Positions 1 through 7,602 of a stretch of 32,457 nucleotides of DNA are shown here, piece after piece (the first letter of the stretch is position 1; each line of letters begins with the position of its first letter). Where the stretch lies: positions 1 to 32,457 of the forward strand of contig CALBJC010000114.1 in NCBI GenBank assembly GCA_937892655.1. Direction: 5' to 3'. This DNA is from an uncultured Clostridia bacterium (GTDB taxonomy: Bacteria > Bacillota > Clostridia > Oscillospirales > Ruminococcaceae). A model generated the notes under the pieces. It searched no databases and was not told where the DNA came from. It was given only the letters and a program-made list of their open reading frames with translations. The translations under genes were made by a program, and so were the position numbers.

Positions 1-402
1 ATGAGTATCCATATCGCTGGCAGGGAAAAGGTCAGGAGCTGTGTTAGACTGAACGTAGTTTGCAAGGTCTGTAAATCTTGAATCCCAGTTTGTCTGAACC
101 CATTCAATCTTACCGCCATACTTTGTTTCAAACAAAGCGAGGTTCGGCGGCATTACCGCGCCCTCAGTTGTCGGGTTGATGTCGTAGTGAGCAAGCCACT
201 TTACTGTCTTGTTGGCAAGCTCTACGTCAGGTAAAGCATCGCCAATGTTTTCAACTACATCATCGATAGCTGCCTGGTCTTCTGAATTAAGAGTAGCAGC
301 GGTTGTTGTTGTCTTTGTGCCGCCATCGTTGCCGCAGGCTACACAGCTGAGTACAGTTGTCATGGCAAGCGCGCCTGCGAGAATTCTTTTTGTAAGATTC
401 AT
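1..402 (-). CDS. ABC transporter extracellular solute-binding lipoprotein (N-terminal part; gene runs off the window)
   Basis: Only the first 134 codons are in the window. The N terminus has a basic start, a hydrophobic stretch and a lipobox-like end (VLSC-VAC-G, lipid Cys at about residue 20 or 23), followed by a Thr-rich linker. The mature part (PPNLALFETKYGGKIEWV, then DLFPASD) resembles family 1 sugar-binding proteins of ABC importers, which capture a ligand outside the membrane. An ATG at 402 is chosen because AAGGAGG (411-417) lies 8 nt upstream; the ATG at 408 would be only 2 nt from it. The gene has its own consensus promoter upstream. Substrate cannot be inferred, and no permease gene is visible. 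Family assignment is fairly good from the lipoprotein signal and mature start; the type of sugar is unknown. Confidence 0.75.
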   Translation of the reverse strand, partial: MNLTKRILAGALAMTTVLSCVACGNDGGTKTTTTAATLNSEDQAAIDDVVENIGDALPDVELANKTVKWLAHYDINPTTEGAVMPPNLALFETKYGGKIEWVQTNWDSRFTDLANYVQSNTAPDLFPASDMDTH

Positions 403-431
403 ATTCATATCCTCCTTAATGTTACCTTACA

Positions 432-455
432 AAGTCAACTTTTTTAAGTTAACTT
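432..455. repeat. Paired decamers AAGTCAACTT-tttt-AAGTTAACTT (possible operator or leader hairpin)
   Basis: Two copies of the decamer AAGTYAACTT lie at 432-441 and 446-455. The second is a perfect palindrome and the first has one change. They sit just downstream of the predicted transcription start of the solute-binding protein gene, where a repressor would block elongation. They could also fold as one RNA hairpin. Confidence 0.4.
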
Positions 456-477
456 TCTTAATTTTTAGGCTAAGCAC

Positions 478-506
478 ATTATAAGGATTTCCAAAAAAAG
501 AGTCAA
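478..506 (-). promoter_or_regulatory. Sigma-A promoter of the solute-binding protein gene
   Basis: Reading the minus strand, -35 TTGACT (506-501) and -10 TATAAT (483-478) are separated by 17 nt. Transcription would start near 471, leaving a leader of roughly 70 nt that contains the paired decamers at 432-455. Confidence 0.75.
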
Positions 507-728
507 TGAACATAATGCAATATAAATTGCGCACTTATTTGGATATTAAGAACAAAACCTTTAATAATTTAATTTTTTGGGCTTTTGTAAACGTTGACAA
601 TGCACCTGAATATTCAAAATTTTAATGTGAATTCAGAGCGCGTTTTTGCTCGCAAACCGCGTAGAATAGGCGTTTGACATTCATTTTTCAAAACTCGATT
701 ACAAATTTAAAAGTCGCAAAATCTGCTC
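507..728. other. Intergenic region between the solute-binding protein gene and uvrC, no gene seen
   Basis: This AT-rich stretch contains no convincing reading frame. Two isolated TTGACA hexamers on the plus strand (594-599 and 674-679) have no good -10 partner or downstream plus-strand gene. A weak GC-rich fold around 630-665 could help end uvrC transcription, but no clear stem plus T-run was found. Confidence 0.4.
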
Positions 729-2570
729 TTAAAGGTCAAGAAGCATCAGAACCACATCAGAGGCGATCTGTTCATTCACCCCTGCGATTTTCATAATCTC
801 CTCAACGGTTGCTTCTTTTAAAAGTTCTTTTGTTTTATAGTGAGCTAAGATCGCCTGAGCTTTTTTAACTCCGATACCTTTTATTTTTGTCAGCTCTAAT
901 TCGTAAAGTGACTTTGAGCGTTTTTTCTTCTGATAGCTGATAGCAAATCGGTGTACCTCATCCTGAATCTGAGTTAAAAGCATAAACGCCGATTTATGCT
1001 TTGAGATTAAAATCTCTCTGCCATCTTCATCAACGATACCTCTTGTTCTGTGATTTGAATCTTTCACAAGGCCGTATACAGCACAGCTTACGCCCAGCTC
1101 TCTGATAACGGGCAATACTGCCGCTACATGACCCTTACCGCCATCCAGAAGCACTAGATCCGGCATTTTTGAGAAATACTCATCATCCTTCTGATGATAA
1201 TGGGTAAATCGCCTTGACAAAACCTCGCGCATACAGGCATAGTCATTCTGCTCGGCAACTGTTTTGATAGAAAAGCGCTTATAGGCTTTTTTGAGCGGTC
1301 TGCCGTTTTCAAAAACCACCATGCCCGCCACCATATCGCTTGACGCTAAGTTTGAAATATCATAGCATTCGATATATTCGGGAGTATTTTTCATGCCGAG
1401 CGCCTTTGCAAGCTCTTCTAAGGCGGTAACCTCACGCTTTGTTCTGCCTACCTTGTTTGCAAGATACTCTGTTGCGTTATTCTTTGCAAGCATCATAAGA
1501 GAAAGAGGCGCACCTCTTTGCGGAGATGACAGCTTTACTGCTCTTTTTGCACGCTCACGTAAAAACTGCTCGCAAAGCTCCATATCAGCGCAAGGTTCAT
1601 CTATTAAAACTTCAGGCGGTATATCATCCTTATCAGAATAATACTGCAAAAGAAAGCTCTGACGCATAGCGCCTGACTCTTCAATTTCGCCAAGCATAAA
1701 ATCGAGCTTGTCAAAAAGTCTGCCACCACGATACATCAAAACCGACGCTGCCGCCTGAGTAGTATTCTGAGATACGGCGATAATATCTGTATCTTTAACA
1801 CCCGTCTGCACCATCATCTGCTTTTCAGCCGCTTTTTTGATAGCCACTATTCTGTCACGAAGCTTTGCCGCCTGCTCAAACTGAAGATTTTCAGCCGCTT
1901 CATTCATAGCCTGAGTCAATCGCTCGCAGGAAACTGCGCTGCCGCTTTTTATATATTCAACAGCCTGATTTACAATATCTCGGTATTCATCCCTTGGAAT
2001 TTCACCAGTACAAACGCCCATACACTGCTTGATATGATGGTTAAGGCAAGGACGCTGTTTTTTGAAATCCTGTGGGAACTTTCTTTTGCAGGTAGGGAGT
2101 TTAAAAACCTTGTTAGCCTCGATAACCGACTGGTTTGCCGTAAAGGTTGATGTATACGGACCTATGAATGTACCCTCACCGTTTTTCTGAAGCTCAAAGG
2201 TGATTCTCGGGTATTCTTCATCAGAAACTTTAATGTAGCTGTAGCCCTTTGAATCCTTGAGAAGAATATTGTATTTCGGAGTATTCTGCTTTATAAGGCT
2301 GCATTCCAGAACGAGTGCTTCAAACTCGCTGTTTGTAACGATAAAGTCATAGTCAAAAACCAAAGACACCATTTTCCAAACCTTTGGCAGATGGTCCTGA
2401 CCCGCCCTGAAATAGCTGGTCACTCTGTTTTTGAGATTTTTAGCTTTACCGATATAGATGATCTTACCCTGCTTATCTTTCATAAGATAACATCCCGGAG
2501 AGGTTGTAAGGTTTGAAGTTTTTTCTCTCAGATATGGTATTCTCGGGTTATGCTGCTCTGTTATATACAT
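729..2570 (-). CDS. uvrC: UvrABC system protein C, excinuclease subunit
   Basis: UvrC makes the two incisions around a DNA lesion after UvrA/UvrB have located it. The 613-residue product has the family's full domain order: an N-terminal GIY-YIG nuclease (PGCYLMKD...IIYIGKAKNLKNR), a UVR motif (AAENLQFEQAAKLRDRI) that contacts UvrB, a central RNase H-like nuclease (ECYDISN, DLVLLDGGKGH), and C-terminal helix-hairpin-helix repeats (IKGIGVKKAQAIL). A GTG at 2579 lies in the same frame but is part of the GGAGGTGA ribosome site, so the ATG at 2570 (8 nt after GGAGG) is preferred. It is divergent from rsmD with its own promoter. No uvrA or uvrB is next to it, which is common. Confidence 0.96.
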   Translation of the reverse strand: MYITEQHNPRIPYLREKTSNLTTSPGCYLMKDKQGKIIYIGKAKNLKNRVTSYFRAGQDHLPKVWKMVSLVFDYDFIVTNSEFEALVLECSLIKQNTPKYNILLKDSKGYSYIKVSDEEYPRITFELQKNGEGTFIGPYTSTFTANQSVIEANKVFKLPTCKRKFPQDFKKQRPCLNHHIKQCMGVCTGEIPRDEYRDIVNQAVEYIKSGSAVSCERLTQAMNEAAENLQFEQAAKLRDRIVAIKKAAEKQMMVQTGVKDTDIIAVSQNTTQAAASVLMYRGGRLFDKLDFMLGEIEESGAMRQSFLLQYYSDKDDIPPEVLIDEPCADMELCEQFLRERAKRAVKLSSPQRGAPLSLMMLAKNNATEYLANKVGRTKREVTALEELAKALGMKNTPEYIECYDISNLASSDMVAGMVVFENGRPLKKAYKRFSIKTVAEQNDYACMREVLSRRFTHYHQKDDEYFSKMPDLVLLDGGKGHVAAVLPVIRELGVSCAVYGLVKDSNHRTRGIVDEDGREILISKHKSAFMLLTQIQDEVHRFAISYQKKKRSKSLYELELTKIKGIGVKKAQAILAHYKTKELLKEATVEEIMKIAGVNEQIASDVVLMLLDL

Positions 2571-2592
2571 AGGTCTCACCTCCGCTTAATAT

Positions 2593-2621
2593 ATTGTATA
2601 CCCAAATTCTTAATATGTAAA
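2593..2621 (-). promoter_or_regulatory. Putative sigma-A promoter of uvrC
   Basis: On the minus strand, TTTACA (2621-2616) and TACAAT (2598-2593) are 17 nt apart. The -10 lies close to the GGAGG, giving a very short leader. Confidence 0.55.
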
Positions 2622-2639
2622 GAAAAAGCTCAAAAAAAC

Positions 2640-2668
2640 TAGACAAACTATAAAAAATAGTATATAAT
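2640..2668 (+). promoter_or_regulatory. Putative sigma-A promoter of the rsmD-coaD operon
   Basis: TAGACA (2640-2645) and TATAAT (2663-2668) are 17 nt apart. The flanking DNA is extremely AT-rich and contains the near-repeat AATAGTATAT.AATAAT / AATAGTATATTATTAT, which blurs the exact -10. Confidence 0.55.
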
Positions 2669-2728
2669 AATAAAATAGTATATTATTATGAGTTATTGTA
2701 CTCTTTTTTCACTGAAAGGATTAAATAA

Positions 2729-3286
2729 ATGAGAGTAATCACAGGTTCAGCCAGAGGTAAAAAGCTCTTTTCTCTTGAAGGGCTCGAAACCAGACCTACC
2801 TCTGATATGGTAAAGGAATCTATATTTTCTATAATACAGTTTGACGTAGCAGGGGCATCTGTTCTCGATTTGTTTGCAGGCTCAGGTCAGCTCGGAATTG
2901 AGGCTTTAAGCCGCGGCGCTGAGCATTGTGTTTTTGTTGACGAAAACATTAAGGCTATTGAAATAGTAAAGCAGAATTTAAATCATACAGGCTTTATGTC
3001 AAAAAGCCGCGTTGTAAGAATGGATAGCATCGACTTTTTGAAATGTGCAAAGAAGGGTATAGATATTGCACTTTTAGACCCGCCTTACAATATGGGGATT
3101 CTGCAGAAGGCTCTGCCTTTGGTTGAAAGCATTATGTCAGAAAACGGCATAGTAGTTTGTGAACACGAAGCAAAACTCGAATTGCCGCAGGAAGTAGGCA
3201 GACTGCAGAAAGCGAAGTCATACCGCTACGGTAAAATCGAACTTACAGTTTATCGCACACCTGACACAGACACGGAGGAAGAATAA
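2729..3286 (+). CDS. rsmD: 16S rRNA (guanine(966)-N(2))-methyltransferase
   Basis: RsmD uses S-adenosylmethionine to methylate N2 of G966 (E. coli numbering) in 16S rRNA. The 185-residue protein opens with the family signature MRVITGSARGKKL, has the SAM-binding glycine loop (VLDLFAGSGQLGIEALSRGA) and the catalytic DPPY at residues 117-120. Its length matches the family. An AAAGGA ribosome site precedes the ATG. The stop codon abuts the coaD start with no gap, so the pair is almost certainly co-translated; rsmD-coaD is a very common Firmicutes order. Confidence 0.95.
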   Translation: MRVITGSARGKKLFSLEGLETRPTSDMVKESIFSIIQFDVAGASVLDLFAGSGQLGIEALSRGAEHCVFVDENIKAIEIVKQNLNHTGFMSKSRVVRMDSIDFLKCAKKGIDIALLDPPYNMGILQKALPLVESIMSENGIVVCEHEAKLELPQEVGRLQKAKSYRYGKIELTVYRTPDTDTEEE

Positions 3287-3778
3287 ATGCGTTTGGCAGT
3301 TTGTCCGGGCAGCTTTGACCCGGTTACACTTGGACATCTTGATATCATAAACAGAGCTTCAAAGCTCTTTGACAAGGTTATAGTTTTAGTTTCAATAAAT
3401 CCGCTTAAAAACAATACCGCTTTTACATCTGATGAGCGTATGAGCATGTTAAGAGTTGTTACTGCTCACCTTGACAACGTTGAGGTTGACTCGGATGACG
3501 GGCTCTTGGCAGACTATGTTGCAAAAACAGGTGCCTGTGCTATTGTAAAGGGTCTGCGAGCTGTGTCTGACTTTGAATATGAATTTCAGATGGCGCTTGC
3601 AAACAAAAAGCTCTACAACGACGCTGAAACTGTCTTTTTGACAACAAGAGCAGAGAATATGTATCTCTCATCAAGCGTTGTAAAGCAGATTGCATCATTC
3701 GGCGGAGATATTTCTCATTTCGTTCCGCTTGAAATTTTAGGAACAATCAAAAACAGACTTATAAATCAGAATAAATAG
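3287..3778 (+). CDS. coaD: Phosphopantetheine adenylyltransferase
   Basis: CoaD transfers AMP from ATP to 4'-phosphopantetheine to form dephospho-CoA, the penultimate step of coenzyme A synthesis. The 163-residue length is typical. The N terminus carries the nucleotidyltransferase signature GSFDPVTLGH (residues 8-17, T-x-G-H nucleotide site), and the C-terminal part has the SSSVVKQIASFGGDI version of the ISSTxVRE motif. The GGAGGAAG ribosome site lies inside the end of rsmD and the ATG directly follows the rsmD stop. The next gene begins 15 nt downstream. Confidence 0.97.
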   Translation: MRLAVCPGSFDPVTLGHLDIINRASKLFDKVIVLVSINPLKNNTAFTSDERMSMLRVVTAHLDNVEVDSDDGLLADYVAKTGACAIVKGLRAVSDFEYEFQMALANKKLYNDAETVFLTTRAENMYLSSSVVKQIASFGGDISHFVPLEILGTIKNRLINQNK

Positions 3779-3793
3779 AAAGGGTGTTTTATT

Positions 3794-4252
3794 ATGACAA
3801 TCGACGATATCTTAGAGCTTATGGAAGATACTCTTGACAAGGCAGCATCTGTTCCATTCTCAAGCAAGAAGGTTATGGTTGACGAGGCTCAGATGAGAGA
3901 GTATATCGACAACATCAGGCTCAATCTTCCTACAGAAATCAAGAAGGCCAAGGAAATGGTTGGTGACCGTACACAGATCATCTCTGAAGCTAATCAGAAG
4001 GCTGAAAGTATTGTAAAGCGTGCTGAAGAAAGAGCAAAGATCATCGTATCAAACGAAGAGATCGTAAAGCAGGCAAGAGAAAGAGCTAACGAAATCACAG
4101 CTAACGCAAACGCTATGGAGGCTCAGATAAGAGCTGCTATGACAGCTAAAATGGACGCTGTTTTAGACGAAACAGAAAAAATCCTCAATCAGAATATTTC
4201 TGATATCAGAAAAACAAGAATTGCCATCAAGGAAGCTGGCAAGAAAAAGTAA
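3794..4252 (+). CDS. Coiled-coil protein of the coaD operon, ATP-synthase b/H-subunit-like, function unknown
   Basis: This 152-residue protein has no signal peptide, membrane segment or enzymatic motif. After an acidic start (IDDILELMEDTLDKA) it is nearly all charged helix, about residues 45-130, rich in Ala, Glu, Lys and Arg with a heptad-like rhythm. Proteins like this are usually labelled 'ATPase' or 'V-type ATPase subunit H-like' because of generic coiled-coil similarity, but no ATP synthase gene is near. The N terminus also recalls DivIVA/SepF-type scaffolds. An AGAAAGGGTG ribosome site and a 15-nt gap place it in the rsmD-coaD transcript, so it was probably inherited with that block in Clostridia. 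I would not assign a function. Confidence 0.75.
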   Translation: MTIDDILELMEDTLDKAASVPFSSKKVMVDEAQMREYIDNIRLNLPTEIKKAKEMVGDRTQIISEANQKAESIVKRAEERAKIIVSNEEIVKQARERANEITANANAMEAQIRAAMTAKMDAVLDETEKILNQNISDIRKTRIAIKEAGKKK

Positions 4253-4311
4253 TTAAAACATCATAAAAGTAACATCTTAAATCGCAAAACTAATTAACAG
4301 GAGTAAGATCT

Positions 4312-5220
4312 ATGCTGACCGATTTGCAGGTAAAAATATTACAGCTCAAAGAACAGAATAACATCGCTATTTTAGCTCATTGCTATCAACAGCCTGAAAT
4401 TTTGGAGGTTGCTGACGTTGTAGGCGACTCATTTATGCTCGCAACTGCGGCTAAGAAATTAAATCAGCCAAACGTAGTAATGTGCGGCGTTAAATTCATG
4501 GGTGAAACAGTTAAGATCTTATCCCCTGAAAAAAATGTCATCATGCCTGTTCCTAACGCTACTTGTCCTATGGCTGAAATGATTACAGCCAAGGATATTA
4601 TAAAGTTTAAGGAGAATAACCCCGTTTTCAAGGTTGTAGCTTACATAAATACAACTGCAGAGGTTAAGGCTGTATGCGATGTATGCGTTACAAGCTCAAG
4701 CGCATTAAAAATCGTAAGTCAGATCAAAGAACCTGTATTATTTGTTCCTGACAAGAATTTAGGCAGCTATATAAAATCACAGCTTGGCACAAAGGATATA
4801 GTTTTGATGCATGGCTGTTGCCCTATTCATGATAAAGTTACCGCAGAGGATGTAAAGGCGGCTAAGGAGCTCTTTCCGGGCTACCCTGTTGCTATGCACC
4901 CTGAGGTACCTGCCGAGGCAGTAGCACTCGCTGACTTTGTCGGCTCAACAACTGAAATTATGGACTACTGCGAGCAAAACGGCGGTGATGTTATTATCGG
5001 CACAGAAAAAAGCATCTGTGACCATATGTCACTGCGTCATCCTGAAAGAAGATATCCGCTTTTGTCAAAGCAGCTTCTTTGCGGAGATATGAAGATGATT
5101 ACTCTGGGCGATGTTTACAAGGCAGTACGCGGAAATGGCTATCCTATCGAAATGTCAGAGGAATTGCGCCTTGCGGCTAAAAAGCCTATAGATATGATGC
5201 TCCAGATGAATAACGCATAA
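4312..5220 (+). CDS. nadA: Quinolinate synthase A
   Basis: NadA condenses iminoaspartate with dihydroxyacetone phosphate to make quinolinate, the first committed NAD precursor, using an oxygen-sensitive [4Fe-4S] cluster. The 302-residue product is the short type also found in Thermotoga. It has the substrate histidine in LAHCYQQPEI (His23), MHPE, GSTTEIMDYC, and three cluster-type cysteines at about 85 (NATCPMAEM), 169/170 (HGCCPIHD) and 257 (LLCGDMK). AGGAG 7 nt before the ATG fixes the start. The usual partners nadB (L-aspartate oxidase) and nadC are absent on both sides, so the rest of the de novo pathway must be elsewhere or is replaced by an aspartate dehydrogenase. Confidence 0.96.
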   Translation: MLTDLQVKILQLKEQNNIAILAHCYQQPEILEVADVVGDSFMLATAAKKLNQPNVVMCGVKFMGETVKILSPEKNVIMPVPNATCPMAEMITAKDIIKFKENNPVFKVVAYINTTAEVKAVCDVCVTSSSALKIVSQIKEPVLFVPDKNLGSYIKSQLGTKDIVLMHGCCPIHDKVTAEDVKAAKELFPGYPVAMHPEVPAEAVALADFVGSTTEIMDYCEQNGGDVIIGTEKSICDHMSLRHPERRYPLLSKQLLCGDMKMITLGDVYKAVRGNGYPIEMSEELRLAAKKPIDMMLQMNNA

Positions 5221-5240
5221 TGGCCCGTTTGCTTATGCGT
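5213..5240 (+). terminator. Inverted repeat across the nadA stop codon, possible weak terminator
   Basis: ACGCATAA (5213-5220, including the TAA stop) is perfectly repeated in reverse as TTATGCGT (5233-5240) around a 12-nt loop. An AT-rich but mixed tail follows rather than a clean T-run. It also overlaps the putative -35 of the next gene. Confidence 0.35.
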
Positions 5241-5257
5241 ATTGTATAATTTATATT
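5229..5257 (+). promoter_or_regulatory. Possible promoter of the LacI-like/GGDEF gene
   Basis: TTGCTT (5229-5234) and TATATT (5252-5257) are 17 nt apart, upstream of the sensor gene. Confidence 0.4.
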
Positions 5258-5340
5258 GGCAACCCCCACCAGAATGATTTTATTGGAATAAGATTTTTGA
5301 AATCAAAAAGTTAATCGATTACATTAAGGCGGTGATTATT

Positions 5341-7239
5341 TTGGCAAGTAAAGTAATCGGAGTCTGCTGCGCAAGGCTCCAGGATCAGGTATTACTCAGA
5401 AAAATTTCATCTCTTTACGACTCTCTTCATCTTGAAGGGTATGGTATGCATATATTCCAGACTCAGACTGACCTTTATAACAGCACTTCAACCGACTCAG
5501 GCGAAGAAAAGGTTTTTGATCTGATTTTAAGAGACGAGCTTGATGCAGTTGTTATCTTTGCAGAAAGTATAAGAAACGATAACGCAGTTGAGCGCATCAT
5601 AGACAGATGCCATAAAAGAAATATCCCTGTAATCTGCGCTGACAGATTATATGACGGCGCTTACTGCATTACTTATTCTTATGAAGACAACTTTGAGGCT
5701 TTGGTACGTCACGTTATTGAGCACCATAAATGCAAAACCGTAAACTACATTTCAGGCTTGCGAGATAACGAGTTTTCTCAGCAGAGAGAGGCTGTTTTCA
5801 AAAAGGTCTTAGCAGAAAACGGTATCGAATTTGACCCTAGAAGACTTGGATATGGCGATTTCTGGTCTATCCCTACAAAACAGGCAATGGATGAGTTCTT
5901 TGAAACAGGCTTGCCTTTGCCTGAGGCTTTTATATGTGTAAATGACTCAACCGCTATAGCAGTTTGCGAGTATCTTTACGCAAGAGGCATTATGGTTCCT
6001 GAGGATGTAATTGTAACCGGTTTTGACGGTATTGAAAGAGTTATGTATCATTCTCCTCGAATCACGACCGCAAGCCTTGATTATGCCGCTTTGACAAAAA
6101 CTATAACTAAGCTTGTTCTGGATCTGGCAAAGGGCGCTGCTTGTGAGAAGAATACCGTTCTCAGCTACACCCCGATGTTCTCAGAATCATGCGGTTGTCA
6201 GACTAAATCAAGTCCTGATACAAACAGGCTTTCTTCAATGCTTTTCGATATCATCTATGACTTTGAATCAAAAAGCTATATAACAAACGAAATGGCTGCT
6301 ACAATTACCGATACCGATTCATTGACAGAAATGGTAAATCTGATGATTCCGTTTTTGCCTGAACTGTATCTTGGCTATTTCTTCTTGAATATGTACTCAA
6401 AATACCTTGATGGCGGTGATGAGAACGAAGCTAAGATACTCTTCCATCTCAACAACAGCGGTGCATCGATCCCGCTGACTCCTGTACCATCAAACAAGCT
6501 TGTTACAGATGAGGCAAGCCTTATTACAAACTCATATCTGTTTACAACGATTCATACCCACGAGAATATATATGGCTATCTGGCAATAGGTCTTTTCTGG
6601 GCACCTTCAGAGGCTCTTGCAAGAAACCAGTATCTTTTCAATATGAACCTCAACGAAGCCTGCAGTACTGTTATAAACAACAAGCGCCTTTCTGAAATCA
6701 ACGAGGCTCTTGCTGCTACAAACAGAGAGCTTGCCGAAATCTACTCTCACGACCATCTCACTAAGATGTATAACAGAAGCGGCTTTTATCTCAACCTGCC
6801 TGATGTTATTGCGCAGAGGAAGAAAACCTGCACTCACGTTATCATAGCATCGGTCGATATGGATAACCTCAAGAAAATCAACGATAAGTATGGTCACGCC
6901 GAAGGTGACTTTGCAATCGCAAATTTTGCAAAAATCCTTAACGATGCGGCAGGGGAAGGCAACATCAGCGCAAGATTCGGCGGCGATGAATTTGTAGCTG
7001 TTACTTTTGGCTCAGATTTTTCAGACGATATTCTCGCTGAATGCGAAAAACGCCTTGTAGAACGTCTTGATGCCTATAATAATCTTGTAAACAAGCCATA
7101 CAAGCTTGAGGCAAGCTGTGGCTGTGTTATCAGAGAAATCAGCAATGACATTGATATAGAAGCGCTTATTGGTGAAGCAGATGCATTGATGTATAAGCAG
7201 AAGGCTCAGCATAAGCTGGCGCAGAAGAACGAAGCATAG
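5341..7239 (+). CDS. LacI/PBP1-like ligand-sensing domain fused to a GGDEF diguanylate cyclase domain
   Basis: The N-terminal ~280 residues follow the type 1 periplasmic-binding-protein fold seen in LacI-family effector domains (ELDAVVIFAES, RNIPVICADR, FICVNDSTAIAVCEYL, VPEDVIVTGFDG). There is no helix-turn-helix before it and no signal peptide or membrane helix, so the sensor is probably cytosolic. A ~150-residue linker region follows, then a C-terminal GGDEF domain (DHLTKMYNRSGF, DMDNLKKINDKYGHAEGD, active-site GGDEF at residues 547-551). An RxxD inhibitory site is not visible just before it. The domain should make cyclic di-GMP from two GTP. TTG at 5341 is preferred because the in-frame GTG at 5332 belongs to the AGGCGGTGA ribosome site. 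The ligand, presumably a sugar, is unknown. Confidence 0.85.
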   Translation: MASKVIGVCCARLQDQVLLRKISSLYDSLHLEGYGMHIFQTQTDLYNSTSTDSGEEKVFDLILRDELDAVVIFAESIRNDNAVERIIDRCHKRNIPVICADRLYDGAYCITYSYEDNFEALVRHVIEHHKCKTVNYISGLRDNEFSQQREAVFKKVLAENGIEFDPRRLGYGDFWSIPTKQAMDEFFETGLPLPEAFICVNDSTAIAVCEYLYARGIMVPEDVIVTGFDGIERVMYHSPRITTASLDYAALTKTITKLVLDLAKGAACEKNTVLSYTPMFSESCGCQTKSSPDTNRLSSMLFDIIYDFESKSYITNEMAATITDTDSLTEMVNLMIPFLPELYLGYFFLNMYSKYLDGGDENEAKILFHLNNSGASIPLTPVPSNKLVTDEASLITNSYLFTTIHTHENIYGYLAIGLFWAPSEALARNQYLFNMNLNEACSTVINNKRLSEINEALAATNRELAEIYSHDHLTKMYNRSGFYLNLPDVIAQRKKTCTHVIIASVDMDNLKKINDKYGHAEGDFAIANFAKILNDAAGEGNISARFGGDEFVAVTFGSDFSDDILAECEKRLVERLDAYNNLVNKPYKLEASCGCVIREISNDIDIEALIGEADALMYKQKAQHKLAQKNEA

Positions 7240-7399
7240 GATATACTATATATAATATATAGCAGGGCTTTTAGCTCTCAATGATCCTCACAAATGCCGA
7301 TGAACAGCTGATTTGACTATAAAATATCTAAACGCCGACCTTCGGCAAGCCCTTTATTTAGGCAAAATATAACAATATTTTAAAATTAAATATTTCCCC
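7240..7399 (+). other. Intergenic region after the GGDEF gene with a candidate folded RNA
   Basis: No reading frame is convincing. AGGGCTT (7264-7270) is perfectly complementary to AAGCCCT (7347-7353), enclosing about 76 nt. Right against the second arm is a small GC hairpin GCCGA-CCT-TCGGC (7334-7346), so the two helices could stack. A TTTATTTA stretch follows, which could make this a 3' end structure or terminator of the GGDEF transcript. I recognise no riboswitch class in it. Confidence 0.3.
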
Positions 7400-7429
7400 T
7401 TGACATTAAACCCCGCATTATGGTATTAT
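7400..7429 (+). promoter_or_regulatory. Sigma-A promoter of the rpmG-secE-nusG-rplK-rplA operon
   Basis: A perfect TTGACA (7400-7405) and TATTAT (7424-7429), 18 nt apart, with a TGn extension of the -10 (7421-7423). The predicted start near 7436 gives a leader of about 165 nt. Confidence 0.75.
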
Positions 7430-7435
7430 TATTAT

Positions 7436-7600
7436 ACCTCTTTTTGTGGGGTTTTATTTTTGTGCCATTTTTTCGATGGTACAAGCATTTCCCCCAACGT
7501 TTTTTAACGGGAGGGAGGCAAGGCCTGCAACACGGCAGGCGTTCGACAAGTGTTCTGCTCTAACCCGTTTGCAGAACGCAAATTTCGTCAGGAGGTGCCG
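7436..7600 (+). promoter_or_regulatory. Long structured 5' leader of rpmG
   Basis: Four consecutive hairpins can be drawn: 7462-7482 (GTGCCAT/ATGGTAC, one G-U), 7493-7515 (CCC..CGTT-TTTT-AACG..GGG with an internal loop), 7523-7540 (GCCTGC/GCAGGC, perfect, 6-nt loop) and 7552-7577 (GTTCTGC/GCAGAAC, perfect, 12-nt loop). A strong CAGGAGGTG ribosome site follows. Such a long, GC-rich, folded leader before a ribosomal protein gene suggests autoregulation, but it matches no ribosomal-leader class I can name. Confidence 0.45.
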
Positions 7601-7602
7601 AA

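Noticed and set aside
594..679. Two TTGACA hexamers on the plus strand
   Set aside because: Neither has a -10 at proper spacing and no plus-strand gene follows; uvrC ends just beyond, on the opposite strand.
7400..7459. AAACCCCGC/GTGGGGTTT as a terminator upstream of rpmG
   Set aside because: The loop would be about 26 nt and the first arm overlaps the promoter, so it cannot form in the rpmG transcript.
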